Source: Vigna angularis
Taxonomy: Eukaryota > Streptophyta > Magnoliopsida > Fabales > Fabaceae
Reading direction: 5' to 3'
DNA: 64,000 nt
NCBI RefSeq assembly: GCF_016808095.1
Contig: NC_068977.1
Location: 8,740,479-8,804,478 of the forward strand
Below are positions 46,407-57,970 of this stretch, piece after piece; position 1 is the first letter of the stretch; every line of letters starts with the position of its first letter. The notes beneath the pieces are model-generated. The model was not told the DNA's origin. It saw nothing but the letters and a program-made list of their open reading frames with translations, and did no database searches. The position numbers and the translations under genes are program-made.

Positions 46407-47760
46407 TAACATCTCAATTTAATAGAAACTATCATAATGAAACATAACATAAATGTTAAAAGAACAACTAGGTAAAATAAACCTTTCACAAGAAAGATAT
46501 CTACTTTTGTAGATCCATCTAAATACACATCTATTTCACCCTCACCACTCGTTAGAGCAACTGTAAAGAGTTTTTCTTAAAATCACACCAATTAGGTGAT
46601 CATTGCAAAAGAGAAGAACAACACAAAAGCAAGGATAAGCTCAATACAAGACAAATCATATCACCTTTATAACATAGCATACGCAAATCATTTATATCAC
46701 ATACATCAACCCAAACATCTTAATATACAAAGACCTAGACTGACTATCCGGATATTGTATGGAATGTCGAGTTACAGAGGTTCTTGCACTTGTGGTAGTC
46801 TCTACTGCTCTACAGAGTCATTGCCAATGTTAGTCCTCAAACGCCCCTTTGCCAAATGAAGAAAGGCCCCTCAGGATCGAACCTCCTACTATTCTCACGA
46901 CATGACTCTTCATTCTCTACTTGAGCATGGATGATCATTAGAATGTCAGAATAAACCCTAGCTTAACTTCAGTCATTCATACTATCAATACTTGAAACCA
47001 TCACCAAAAAGTTCCTCCTTCGAACTCATTTTCACAACTTTGAAACCATTGATATCACTTCACATTTACATTGAATCCATTTGAAACCATATACACATAT
47101 CCTTCACTTTCACATAGCATAATATATCAATCACACCTTAAAGTACCAATATAATTATCTTTTATTAAGAAAATAAGAGAAAAGAACACAAAATTGATCA
47201 TCATTATATAACATACATAATCATATACATAACCTTGTTTCCAATTCAAATTATAAATCAATTCATACTTTACAATAAGTATTATAAATCAATCATTCAA
47301 ACAATCACATACATTGAATACACCTTAAGGAGTATATAAAAACTTAGTTGAAAATATGATATTTTCACTCAACCACCAAATCTGTTCGCTTAGCTAAAAG
47401 TGTCTGACAGGCCACTCGCTCAGCCACCATGACTCGCTCTACGAATACAAAATAGTGAGTTATACTCGCTCAATGACTACACTCACTCAACGGTTGCATT
47501 CGCTTAGCTACAAGTGTTCTGCTCGCTCAATGGATACACTTGCTCAGCTAGATTGCATAATTCTACAACACCAAAACTGAATAATTTGCACCTTCAACCC
47601 CTCATGACTTACTATGCATCTTTCCCAACTTCTAACACTCATAGGTTGTATTCTAAACTAAAACGAACCTAAACATATTTGTATCATCCAACTTAAACTA
47701 GTTCTTAACTGTTTTACAACCAGAGTTTAACTTAAAAATAATTAAAACCTCTCTTTAGAG
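46407..47760. mobile_element. Probable decayed gypsy-type LTR
   Basis: Begins TGTAACATCTCAATTTAATA, echoing the start of the gypsy LTR at 26883 (TGTAACATCCCAAAATGTAG). It contains repeated CACTCGCTCA/ACTCGCTCAA words at 47400-47550. No coding sequence and no partner LTR in the window. Confidence 0.35.
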
Positions 47761-47783
47761 ACCAAAATTTAGTTCTACAAGTT

Positions 47784-48742
47784 CTAGCTCATTTTTTTAT
47801 CAAATATAGGTGAAGGTTGAGGGGGAGGCAATTGGTACTGGTCATCATTTGAGCTTATTGGAATAATAGATGCTATCAGAGGAGTGCTTGAGGACATATC
47901 TTTAGACTGTATTTGAGAATAACATGTAATGATTATACATTTCCTTTTGGGAGGAGGCTCAACAACAGTCGCTTCCTTAGACGCTTGGGAGCGTTTCTTG
48001 GACATTTGGGAGAAAGACTAGAGTTGCTTAGTGGCAAGTCAATTATCAGAGTTTGATTTCTCTTCAGGACGCTCCATGGTGGAAGAAGGTTTCTTTAGCT
48101 TCTTTGCCTTTTTTTGTTTTGAAGCTGCAGGTCGAGGGCACTTAGTAGACACTCCACCCTTGGATGCTAAGATCATTTGCACAAAAGGTGCAAAGTGTTC
48201 ACTAGACGCAATTACATTAGATGTTGTTAGAGACTGTTGAGCTTTAGATGTTGCTTCCTTTTCTTTTTCAAGAAGCCTCTTCCTACCATAATCTAGTTTA
48301 ATGTGGAGACACTTCGATTCCATCTTTGTGATGTACAACGTCTTATAGAGGCTTGATACTTTGAGCATCTTCTTCTTTTCTGGGTTAATGTGAGGATGGG
48401 TCAACCTGTTGACATTGAGTAGAAGTATTTTGTGCAATTTCTTTGCCTCCAACTACATCTACCTCACATTGCTTATGTTAAACTTCTTTCCTCAAAAAGC
48501 ATTATTCACCAATATGTTGTTCCTTACTGGAACAAGAATATTTGGAGATATTAGGTGCTTAATGACCTTCTACTCAACAATCAAATTGTACACCAACAAG
48601 GAACAACAACAATTGAGCACATCCTCGTCCAAGTTTTTGATTGAGCGGATGAAATGGATGAATATGATGTGTGGAAAGTTGAAGGGCAACCTAGTCATCA
48701 TATGGTAGATGGAAAATCTACCAAGCTCCATGATGAGAATCC
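47784..48742 (-). pseudogene. Transposon-derived coding relic
   Basis: Minus-strand frames run 48039-48452 (KLHKILLLNVNRLTHPHINP, FAPFVQMILASKGGVSTK, KQKKAKKLKKP) and 47784-48005 (EPPPKRKCIIITCYSQIQS), with stop-broken sequence upstream reading PHIIFIHFIRSIKNLDED. The pattern of a helical domain followed by a lysine/proline-rich tail is that of plant retroelement gag-associated proteins. It is interrupted by the CACTA element at 48746 and continues for a short way beyond 57970. Confidence 0.4.
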
Positions 48743-48767
48743 AAACACTACTACAAAATTGGTCATA

Positions 48768-48962
48768 GATAGTGCTTTCTTAAAAAAGCGCTATCTATTA
48801 ACGTGCGGATAGCGCTTATTTAAATAAGCGTTATTTATTGTCATAGGAATAGATAGCGCTTTTCTAAATAAGCGCTATCTATAGGTGATTAATATTTTTT
48901 TTAATTTATTATTTAAAATAGACTAATAGATAGCGCTTTGTTACAAAAGCGCTATCTATTTA
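48768..48962. repeat. Left subterminal hairpin repeats of the CACTA element
   Basis: Four units of about 35 bp, each an inverted repeat: (A)ATAGATAGCGCTT, an AT-rich loop, AAGCGCTATCTATT. They lie near 48768, 48814, 48850 and 48927. Such subterminal repeats are the usual transposase-binding sites in CACTA elements. Confidence 0.9.
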
Positions 48963-49077
48963 AGCACAATAGATAGATAAAAGCGTTGTCTATTGTATTA
49001 AAATAGTTAACGGCTTTATCTATTGGGTGTTTAAAAGAAATTTTAAAAAAAGATTTGAGTCTGAGTCCTTTTTTCAC

Positions 49078-49146
49078 TCGAGAGCTTCTTGCGTTTTCTC
49101 TCGAGAGCTTCTTGCGTTTTCCCTCGAGAGCTTCTTGCGTTTTCGT
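49078..49146. repeat. 23-bp tandem repeat, three units
   Basis: CTCGAGAGCTTCTTGCGTTT occurs three times in a row with a TCTC or CCCT spacer, then a broken fourth start (GTGGAGCTTC). It lies in the CACTA 5' region just before a run of TTTCAC(T/C)TCC words. Confidence 0.85.
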
Positions 49147-50670
49147 GGAGCTTCTTTTCACTCTGAAACAAATTTTCCCCTTTCCCCTAAATTTGAGATT
49201 TTTTCCCAGTTTCACTTCCCCCCGTTTCACTTCCCATTTTCACCCAAGTTTTACTTCCGATTTTCGCCCTAATTTCACCTCAGATTTTCGCCAAGTTTCA
49301 CGCTACGCGTTCGTTCCAAACCTGCGGTGGAGCAAGGCGGTGTTGCGTTGGTGGAGCAAGTCGCCCGCGGTGGCCAGGTATTTCTTGTGTGTTGATTATG
49401 GGTATGATAATTGACTGGTTGTGATTAGTGGTTGATTGTTGTGTGTTTGTCTTTGTTTAAATCGAGTAGAGTTGGGGGTAGAGGGCTCGCGATGCATTCA
49501 TTGTCTTCTCGTCTTCCCTACAACATTTTAGGGTATAATGCGAGTGAGAGAACGGGGCAACGACAAAAATTGCGAGACGAACACTTTTGAGGTTTTAGAA
49601 GTGGTTTTCGAGTGTTAGTGAGTGGTACTGAGAGAACGAGTGCAATGTGGCCAGAGAATGGGAATTTAGAGGTAGAGAATGAGCGTCGGGATGGAGAATG
49701 AGAGATACGCCGTGGTAGGAAAGTCAAAACAGGTATGGGGAGCTAAACTGTTCTATGGTTGTTTAAGTATTTTAATTGTGTTTTTGTGTTCTATTTTTGG
49801 TTTGGGAATGTATGGATACGACTTGTAGGTTGTGTATAACTTTGATTCTAATGAATGTGGGTACTATACAGTTTAATATATTCAGTTAGGCATTTAATAT
49901 TGACATGAAAATAATCTGGAAAACTTATAGATGATGAATGCTCTATTTTTTTAAAAAAAGGAATAATGAGTAAAAGGCTTAAACAAAATAGTTGCTGACT
50001 TTGATAGTGAGTTGAATTTAGTGTGTCTATAATTCTGAAGTTTTTGTAAAAGGGTATGGTGTGATTGTTGTTTGTCCAGTATTGTTGATCTCAAACAGAA
50101 AATGTTAAACTCTGGAACCGTTGGTTGTTTCTAAAGTAATGTTAATTTGTGAAATGTTGAGTATTGGTCTAAAACAAGAAGTAGTGTAAATGGAGTAAAT
50201 TGTGATTGCGTAATTACTTGACAGACTTTGAAATTACGTGAGATTCGGGAATATTGTATTGTTTGGAACGTTTTATTTTAAATTGAAAATGAACTTATAA
50301 GCAAAGAAATGTCTATTATATCAATCAATGCTCAGGTTGGATATTTTTATAATGTGATTATGCTTTTCGTGTTTGAGCATGGTTGATATGCATTTATGTT
50401 TAGAGTTAAATTAAAATATGAATGGTTGTATGAACTGAATTGAGTTACACTAAAACCTGATTAGGTAGTTCAGAAACTTGTTATGCTTTACTCACCTGTT
50501 AATCAATTAAAGGAAACAGATCTGTTTTGGGGTGGTAGTAGGCAAAAGCTGAATGAAGTTTTATAATGAGATATTAGGGGCTGGTGGATTACACCACATT
50601 TCGGGTACCTATATTTGGTTACAAGTAGGTTTATAACAATAATGGAGTTTGACAAGATGAGGTAGGATTT
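49147..50670 (+). other. CACTA 5' interior, no clear gene
   Basis: A possible non-coding first exon ends in GTGGCCAG|GTATTT near 49378. The rest is AT-rich and intron-like, without a conserved frame. Confidence 0.4.
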
Positions 50671-50931
50671 ATGCAAGTCAATTTTAATAAAGTGGGGTAC
50701 AAAGATGAGCCATTTATTTTAGCATCACAAGCTCAACAAATTTTTTATGTCACTGATCCAGTTGATGTGAATTGGTCAATTGTGTTGTTGACCAATAAAT
50801 TAAATGATCCTTCCAATGATGATATAGAGGATGAAGATACAAATATTGACGATGATCCTTTGTATCAAATATCATATGATAAAGATCCAATAACAGATGA
50901 TATCTTGTACATGAGAGATGATCATGACTAA
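50671..50931 (+). pseudogene. CACTA-encoded DUF4216-like C-terminal fragment
   Basis: The frame reads YKDEPFILASQAQQIFYVTD and DVNWSIVLLTN, then an acidic tail (DDIEDEDTNIDDD). YKDEPFILASQA.QVFYV.DP is the conserved end of the DUF4216 region that follows the TNP2 transposase in plant CACTA elements. The upstream transposase part has been lost, so this is a remnant. Confidence 0.75.
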
Positions 50932-51091
50932 GGAATTTGGATAAATCCATCATTTTGTGTCCATAAGAAACCTAAGTCTTTAAACTTCAATTCAAAGAAA
51001 AAAGGTTGGATTTATAAATTTTTATTCTTATGTTTATCCCTTTTCATTGATGTTAAAACTTTTATTTATCTTAATCACTTTTATTACAGGT

Positions 51092-51940
51092 AAATGACAA
51101 CTCCTACTGAAGATGATATTCCTTCTCCCAACGAAGCTAAAGGGAAGAAAGGTATAATGATTATGAAGAAGATCGTTCGAGCCAGAAGTGAGGGGCAAAA
51201 ATTAGAGGTAATGGACATAGTATATTTTTTGGTATATTAGATATGCTACTTTCCTAATTATTGTTCAATATGTACTTATTCATATTATTAGGTTTCATGG
51301 AATGCAAAAGGTCAACCCATTGAACCTGGTGGCACAAACTTCATCAGTTATCTTGGATCCATGGTTCGAGCAAATGTGCCAATAACTTATGATGATTGGA
51401 AAGATTCAAGTTTGGATGCCTATAAAGAGATAATTTGGAATGATATACAAGTAATGTTTACTACTTATATCTACTTATTTTAAATGTATGTGTTATGATT
51501 TCCAAACTGTCTTTTTTTCTAAGTACTTTTTTGGACAGCTAACATTCAATGTAGATACATGTTGCAAGACCTTTGTATTAAGGAAGGCAGAGTTGTTGCT
51601 TAGGAGTTTTAGGACTTCCTTGGCCCATAAATATCTAAAGGATGACAAAGGAGATTATTTAGAGAATCCTCCTATTCAACCTCCTGCGAAGTATGCATCC
51701 ATTGTTAGTGAGGACATTTGGAGATAATTCATTACAAAACGTATGGGTAAAAGTTTCAAGATAATGTATACTATTTATATATAATATATTTATCTTTTAA
51801 TTCTTGAGCATATGATTTGTTTATTATCTTTCTTTTTAGGAAAAAAAGCATACAAAATAAGAAAAGAGCATCAAGCTCCAAGTACCCTTGTAGGGACTCT
51901 CGTAAGAGGTATTACCCGCATAGAACAAGATATGGTAAGT
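51092..51940 (+). pseudogene. Plant En/Spm (TNP1-like) transposase remnant, several exons
   Basis: Exon pieces read MTTPTEDDIPSPNEAKGKKG with IMKKIVRARSEGQKLEV (51092-51209), VSWNAKGQPIEPGGTNFISY and ANVPITYDDWKDSSLDAYKE (51292-51450), LTFNVDTCCKTFVLRKAELL and YLKDDKGDYLENPPIQPPAK (51540-51730, ending in a stop), and KKAYKIRKEHQAPSTLVG (51841-51933). This is the order found in the Ptta/En/Spm plant transposase domain. Further exons are missing. It would have bound the subterminal repeats. Confidence 0.75.
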
Positions 51941-52639
51941 CATTTTCGTTAGTCTCTGAAATTTGGTTGTGGATGTAGTAAAATATGTTAATTTTAACAT
52001 GTGTTGTTTCTATTTTAGTTAATTTATAGTTTGATGGTTTAGATGGCGTAATTCTGGAAAGTTTACGATATTTTCGTTTGAGTATGATGTGTGCATATAG
52101 TTTGAACGTATGAATCTGTGGAGATTGAAGAAAAAATGGTACTCTGTAATTTGAATTAAATCCTATGAAATTTGATGCTTAGGAGACTGGTACATAGGTA
52201 GTATGTGGGTTCTGGAAAAAATAGATTTGTTCACTATTTAGTTTTAATAACTGAAAATGAATGCTTTGCTTAAGTGAGTCTTAACTACCTCTTCAATACT
52301 AAAACTTAAATAACTTAGGCCCCTACACTAGTTTTCTACTCTTATTCTAAAAAGAAATAAAATCCATACAACCAAGTCCCCCCACGGTATCATCAACACC
52401 TAACCATCTTTTTATCTTCAAAGAAACAAAACACAAACACTCCAAGCTACTTCCTTGAAGCACACACACTGAGGAGTACAAAATTTAACTCTTTCTATCT
52501 CTCCATCAACCTCGCAGGACCCACCCTACAAAAGTGCCTACACTCCATTCCTTTCAGTAAGCTCTCCCATGAAATCCTCTTTCTCATCATTGGAATCACA
52601 TCTTTTTATCCAGGCTTTTGCACCAAACTAAGCATATTT

Positions 52640-52975
52640 GCCTAGAATATTACGTAAATGGGCAAATTTTGACCAAATATGAAGTCGTGGGGGGCCAAAA
52701 CGACTTCAAATGAAGAAGTCGTGCCCCCCCTGCACGACTTCACACTGTTCATTTGACCAGTGGTGAAGTCGTGCACCCCAAAAATGACTTCTGGGTGCTG
52801 TAATCGATTACAAGATACTGGTAATCGATTACACAATGTTGAAATCGTGAACCCCTTGCACGACTTCAGTGTAGTAGGCAAAAATGCTACTGGTAATCGA
52901 TTACGATTAAGTGTGCAAGAACCACCCTGGTAAGCGATTACAAGCTTGTTGTAATCGATTACTAGTGTGTTGTGG
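52640..52975. repeat. Hairpin and palindrome cluster (GAAGTCGTG / AATCGATTA)
   Basis: At 52681-52870 several copies of GAAGTCGTG(C/G) face CACGACTTC across C-rich spacers (CCCCCCCTG, ACCCC), forming imperfect hairpins. Interleaved and following are four GTAATCGATTAC or GTAAGCGATTAC palindromes (about 52800-52965). These do not belong to the CACTA repeat set and probably come from the nested element. Confidence 0.8.
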
Positions 52976-53251
52976 TTGGTTTATGAAAATTTCTATTGTG
53001 TTGTAAAGCATTATTTGAAGTTAATTATGTGTAATGATTTGAATATTTGTAAGCACACATTGTTGTTGATGACATTGTGATGTATTGTTATGTATAGGAA
53101 GAGTAATTAATTTAATGTAAATAGAACAAAGAAAGTAAAATCATAACACAAAATCATAAATGAAATTTGTAGTCTTTTATTGAATTCAAAATGCAATACA
53201 AAAGGAAGAAGCTTAAATTAAAAAAAAACGACAGTACACATTAAAAGGTAT

Positions 53252-53797
53252 CTAGGAAGATGATCCACCATGTGGACCAAAATGACGACGCAGATAGTCA
53301 ATGTTGTGCTCCACATGCTCAACTCGAGCATCAATAGTATCAAAGCGGTCACCCATGTTCAGCTCCAATTGTTCAAATCTTGCATTCATGCTTTCATTCA
53401 GTGTATTGAAGCTGTCCCCAACAAATGTTCGGAGATCGTTGATCCCCCTTATGACGTCATCAAATGAAGTAGTTTGTTGTTGAACAAGTGGTGGTGGTGG
53501 TTGTAGTTGAGGAGGTGCTTGATTTTGATGTTGAGGTAGAGGAGGAGAATTTCTGTGGACCCATCTGTTGTTAGCGTTTCTGGTCAATCCAAATGACTGT
53601 ATCACTCCTCCTGATATTGTGGTATGCCTACTAGGTGGGACATATATTTCATCCTCCAATTGAATTTGAAAATGTTCTAGGATCCGGGTGACCAAAATTG
53701 GATATGGTAAAGGAGCACCTGGCCTCAAAGCCTTCTTCATCCTATGTCGGATGAGATGGGTCCAGTTTATCTGCTTTGTCATCATTATTATCCACAT
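53252..53797 (-). CDS. Transposon-associated protein, intact 181-codon frame
   Basis: The frame reads INWTHLIRHRMKKALRPGAP, LPYPILVTRILEHFQIQLED, a proline/glutamine-rich linker (PPQLQPPPPLVQQQ) and a C-terminal coiled coil (FEQLELNMGDRFDTIDARVE). I associate this arrangement with the 'putative plant transposon protein' C-terminus common in plant genomes, but could not check. It lies opposite in direction to the mudrA relic and inside the CACTA element. It may be the last exon of a longer gene; the N-terminal part is not recognisable upstream. Confidence 0.5.
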   Translation of the reverse strand: MWIIMMTKQINWTHLIRHRMKKALRPGAPLPYPILVTRILEHFQIQLEDEIYVPPSRHTTISGGVIQSFGLTRNANNRWVHRNSPPLPQHQNQAPPQLQPPPPLVQQQTTSFDDVIRGINDLRTFVGDSFNTLNESMNARFEQLELNMGDRFDTIDARVEHVEHNIDYLRRHFGPHGGSSS

Positions 53798-54252
53798 TTA
53801 TTGAGATGGCACAAACAATTCGGAATCAGAATACAATGGTAGTAAGGTTCCCTCCACCAATTTATTGACGAAGCATTAATGCCCATACGAACAACTTCAC
53901 ATGCTTGACAAGATGGGATGTACAACAACTATGACAAATGAGTGGTGCAACGTCAAGGAATCTTGAAATCTGCAGAGGTGAAGAGAGGCATGCATAATGA
54001 ATAGCACACCTAAGACCAAAGGTCAAGTCTAAGGTGAAGTACATATGTAATACTTTAATTAATAATCCAAACACTACGTTATTATCATTATAATTATTAT
54101 AAGATCTTATACATGGCCCAAAATATTTTATTTTTTAAATTAAATGTATCTAAGTTTCACAAATTATTTTTGAATTTTTAAGCATTTTTTAAAAGTTAAA
54201 AACTAATTTTTGTAAATAAAAAAGGATGTAAATAAAAATAAGAAAGGGAAAA

Positions 54253-54350
54253 GTGAAGTCGTGTACCCCCTGCACGACTTCATTAGGTGAAGTCGTGTAC
54301 CCCTTGCACGACTTCTTTAGGTGAAGTCGTGTACCCCCTGCACGACTTCA
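54253..54350. repeat. Three tandem GAAGTCGTG hairpins
   Basis: Three units of about 36 bp, each GTGAAGTCGTGTACCCC(C/T)T followed by GCACGACTTC. Every unit is an imperfect inverted repeat. The same word set occurs at 52681-52870, 1.5 kb away. Confidence 0.9.
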
Positions 54351-54823
54351 CTTTTTCCATTTTTTTAAAATTTAAATCATATTTCAAAAATTTTATTTTT
54401 ACAAATTTGACATTATTGAAATACTAAATTATTTTCATCTAAACTGTAAATTATTTATTTCTTAACAAGTAAAAAAAATATTCTCTCAACATCTATAAGT
54501 AATACAAAAAACGTGTCATGAAATTTAAATGATATATCATACCACTACCTATTACTTTATACGGAATCTCAAATTGTGTTCCTATACATCGCCTATAAGT
54601 TACTGAATGCATGCAACCCTATACATATATGACACTACTCTATTGTTGCCCAGTACTTCCCTACTTCAAACCGTAACACCTACAATGCACAAAATAACCT
54701 TCACACTTCAAATTTCATTATATATATGAATCTTTCAACAATCCATCTTCTCATCCAAATTCCACTACCAACAAATCTCATTCAACTCCAATCTTATTTT
54801 TTCTCCCACACATCTATTTCTTG

Positions 54824-55975
54824 ATGGCATCGGGGAACTTTGCACCATCTTCATCATCGCAAATCATTGACGAACAACCTTTGATATTAGATAATGTTGA
54901 TGAATTCAGCATCGATGATGAATTAGATAACATACTTCAAGAGGACAACAATGACGACGACCACATCACACAATCATCTGAACATGTCATTCCAGAGTTG
55001 AATGAACGTATTCAGTTCTAGTCAAAGGAGGAAACTATTGCTGGAATCAAACATTATCACATCACCAACGGTTACAAATACACCGTTGTTGAATCGAAGC
55101 CCAACATTTATGTTATTCGTTGTGTGGAATACCACAATTCATCGATTTAGGTATTACTACAAACATTTTTAATACACTTTTACTTTTATAATTTTGTAAC
55201 ATTATTCTAAACTTTATTTATTTATTACGTCATTACAACTTACGAGGTCAAACAACCAACTTTCACGGCAAAACTTACTGCACTAAGAAACCAATACCCA
55301 CAACAAGTTGATTAGATAGATAAAATCCCATTAAAAAAATGGTCTCAGGCTTTTGATGAAGGGAGAAGATATGGACATATGACCACAAATCTTGCTGAGT
55401 GCACCAACTCCATTTTAAAGGGAGCACGTTCATTACCAATATGTGCTCTCATCAGAACAACATTTCAGAGGACACAATCATGGTTTGTTGAACGAGGATT
55501 AAAGGCGAACTATATGCTACAAGCAGGCCACCAATTTCCTGAACAAATCGCCGACATCATTTGGAAAAATCAACAACAATCCGCATTTTGTCATGTTCAT
55601 CGCTACAACCGTGAAAATTCTAAATTTGATGTTCAGGAAATTTCAACACCTCACCAATACTGCCCTGTTCCACTTTCCTATAAGGTCAACCTAAATGAAT
55701 GGTGGTGTGATTGTGGTCACTTCCAGGCTACTCGTCTCCCATGTCATCATGTCATTATTGTTTGTGCATTTTCGCATATCCCACTAACCCAAGTAATCGA
55801 TCTAGTGTACATTCTTAACAATATTTTCAAGGCATATGAAGTACAATTTCACCCAATCCAAAATCAAGATTATTGGTTTGCGTATACAGGTCCAAACTTC
55901 ATACCAGATCCTAAAATGTGACGCAAGGCATCCGGAAGACCATCTACAAATAGGATATGCGAATGTGTCGCACCT
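54824..55975 (+). pseudogene. Mutator (mudrA-type) transposase relic
   Basis: The N-terminal part (54824-55148) has an acidic leader, then FxSKEETIAGIKHYHI and YKYTVVESKPNIYVIRC, the start of MULE transposases. The C-terminal part (55379-55921) has AECTNSILKGARSLPICALI, WFVERGLKANYMLQAG and the SWIM zinc finger WWCDCGHFQATRLPCHHVI. Only a weak trace of the catalytic core remains between them, and a stop lies at 55019 and another at 55919. It lies between CACTA exons, so a Mutator element inserted there; no clean ends or 9-bp duplication were found. Confidence 0.82.
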
Positions 55976-56039
55976 AAAAAGAAATGTCAAGGAAAAATGG
56001 CCATTCAACATACTCCTCGTAAATTATTTCATCCCAATC

Positions 56040-57490
56040 TTCCTGAATGGTGCAATTGCCTCTCTTCATACATGAAACTAAAGCCATCAGAGTCACTTCG
56101 TCCAATAGAAATGAACAAAAACATATTTGGAATAGATAATCATAAAGAAATCGTTAATGCAGAAATTATTGAAGAAGTTACTAACTATGCATGGCTAGTG
56201 CAACTACAATTTCTATATATATCGGGTACAACATATAGTACTTTATTTCATTAACTTCATTATTAGATTGGCACCTTATGATATTGCTAATAGATTCTTA
56301 TATTTTTCTTTTATAAGGTACCTATATCAAAATTTTGTTAACCCAAATGATAAGACATTCTTTTTTTTATCACCCCAAATCACAACACATGAGCTGCTAA
56401 TGAAAGACAGAATGCAAAAAATAGTTACTCTTTTTCTTCATAATGGGGTGATTGATAAGTTTGTTCTTACACCTATTAATACCGGGTAATACCTTACTTT
56501 ATAACTTTATCAACAATGTATTATTTTCAAAGTTAGATGTACAAATTCTAATTTTGTTGATTCATTTCAAATTGTAACCAACATTAGGTCTTGCTGGGAA
56601 TCAATCTTAAACTAGAGATAATTCATTATCTTGACCCAATGACGGTAGACATTAATATGAAACAAGATTTGAACAAATTGTTTGACATGTAAGAATATAC
56701 GTGTTGTATAATTTTAGTTGACATATATGTATACTTTTAGTTGTATTATTTTTACTTATACATGCTTTAATTTTATTTATTCACTAGGGTTATGCAAACC
56801 TATCGAGCTCAAAAAGGAAACATGGTTTCAAAGTCTAAGTCAAACAATATCAAGTGGACAACCATCAAGGTACATTACTCTAGTATGTTTTGTGTAGTAT
56901 AGTCTTGATTGTCATAATTAAATTGTTGAATGACCTTATGTGACCTTTAGTTCACGTTATGGTTGCTTGTATTATACTGGTTAGGTGAATAACTTGTATT
57001 ATTGAATAGTTTAAGACTTATTTCCTTGTTGCATGGTATTGGTTAGTTAAATAACTTGTTTTATTGTGAAACTGGTTGGAGGAGTATATGGTTGTTATGA
57101 AAGCATGACTTATTATTAAGAGTTTAAACTTGTATATGGTATATAGTTATTTGTTATCATGCATTGAATCTGTTTGGAGTATACTAGAGTTTTAGTTCTT
57201 TATTATGTTCATATTATAAAAATGTTTTTTAATTTTGGAATTCTAGTGCCCAAGACAACCCAATGACAATGATTGTGGATATTATGTGTGTCAATATATG
57301 AAAGAAATTATTACATATTGTGAAAGAGGAACAATTCCAACTGATGTAAGTTATCTTTTTATTGTTATAATTAATTTGTAGTAAAATTTAATTAACTAAT
57401 TCTACATTTTTTTTCTTGCAGTATTTTTCTAGTTGCAGATGTCAACAATATCATGAAAGTCAAATCATTAAAGTTAGAGAAAATTAGTGT
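56040..57490 (+). pseudogene. CACTA-borne Ulp1-like (peptidase C48) cysteine protease, several exons
   Basis: Pieces in order: RPIEMNKNIFGIDNHKEIVN (about 56100-56210), DIANRFLYFS and YLYQNFVNPNDKTFFFLSPQ (56270-56490), IIHYLDPMTVDINMKQDLNK (about 56615-56690), VMQTYRAQKGNMVSKSKSNN (56790-56870), CPRQPNDNDCGYYVCQYMKE (57247-57345) and YFSSCRCQQYHESQIIKVRE (57420-57485). The catalytic set of the family is present: H and D in HYLD, Q six residues before C in QPNDNDC. Splice sites frame most pieces, but frames are imperfect at 56215-56270. Such SUMO-protease-like genes are frequent passengers or partners of plant CACTA and MULE elements. Confidence 0.75.
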
Positions 57491-57797
57491 TTACATGTAA
57501 TTAGTACATGCATATAGGTTGTGTTATGGTGATGTACATGCTTATAAATACTGATATGATATATATGTTATGGTTGTATAAATTATCTTATAAAGCAATG
57601 TCATGTCATGAAATATTATTGTACCAATAGTTTTTATATATATTAATGAACATTCTTTTTGAGACATTTGTCATATTTTTCTCAATATTTCATATTTTTT
57701 TGTATATAATAGAACAAATATATAGTATGGGTTTGTACATAATAAAACAAATAATTTATATTTTAATATTAAATTAATTATTTTTTTTTAAATTTGG

Positions 57798-57930
57798 ACC
57801 AATAGATAGTGCTTTTTTAAAGAAGCACTATCTATTGTCAGCCATAATAGATAACGCATTTTTTGGAAGCGTTATCTATTAATAAATAGCGCATGAATAG
57901 ATAGCGCTTAAAAAGCGCTATCTATGATAA
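57798..57930. repeat. Right subterminal hairpin repeats of the CACTA element
   Basis: Three units, AATAGATAGTGCTTTTTTAA paired with AAGCACTATCTATT, a variant with AGATAACGC/GCGTTATCT, and a short ATAGATAGCGCTT/AAGCGCTATCTAT. They match the left set. Confidence 0.88.
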
Positions 57931-57970
57931 AAAAAGAGGGCTATCTATGCATTTTTTTGTAGTAGTGAAA

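Larger units (their letters stand above)
48746..57967 (+). mobile_element. CACTA (En/Spm) DNA transposon, 9222 bp, with nested Mutator relic
   Basis: Left end CACTACTACAAAATTGGTCA, right end TTTTTTGTAGTAGTG, flanked by the 3-bp duplication AAA (48743-48745 and 57968-57970); CACTA ends and a 3-bp duplication define the superfamily. Subterminal regions hold seven hairpin-like repeats built on ATAGATAGCGCTT. The interior carries, on the plus strand, remnants of a DUF4216-type protein, of a plant En/Spm transposase (TNP1-like) and of a Ulp1-like cysteine protease, separated by about 3.5 kb that includes a mudrA relic. No TNP2 transposase core is seen, so it is probably non-autonomous now. Confidence 0.9.

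Noticed and set aside
48031..48708. Plus-strand ORFs opposite the transposon relic
   Set aside because: The minus strand has the better composition (lysine/proline tail) and longer continuity.
49027..49414. Plus-strand frames rich in F, S, R and P
   Set aside because: Produced by the 23-bp tandem repeat and TTTCAC-rich leader of the CACTA element; two overlapping frames look equally 'coding'.
52640..56050. Exact ends of the Mutator element nested in the CACTA element
   Set aside because: The mudrA relic is clear, but no inverted ends with a 9-bp duplication could be found, so I did not assign limits.
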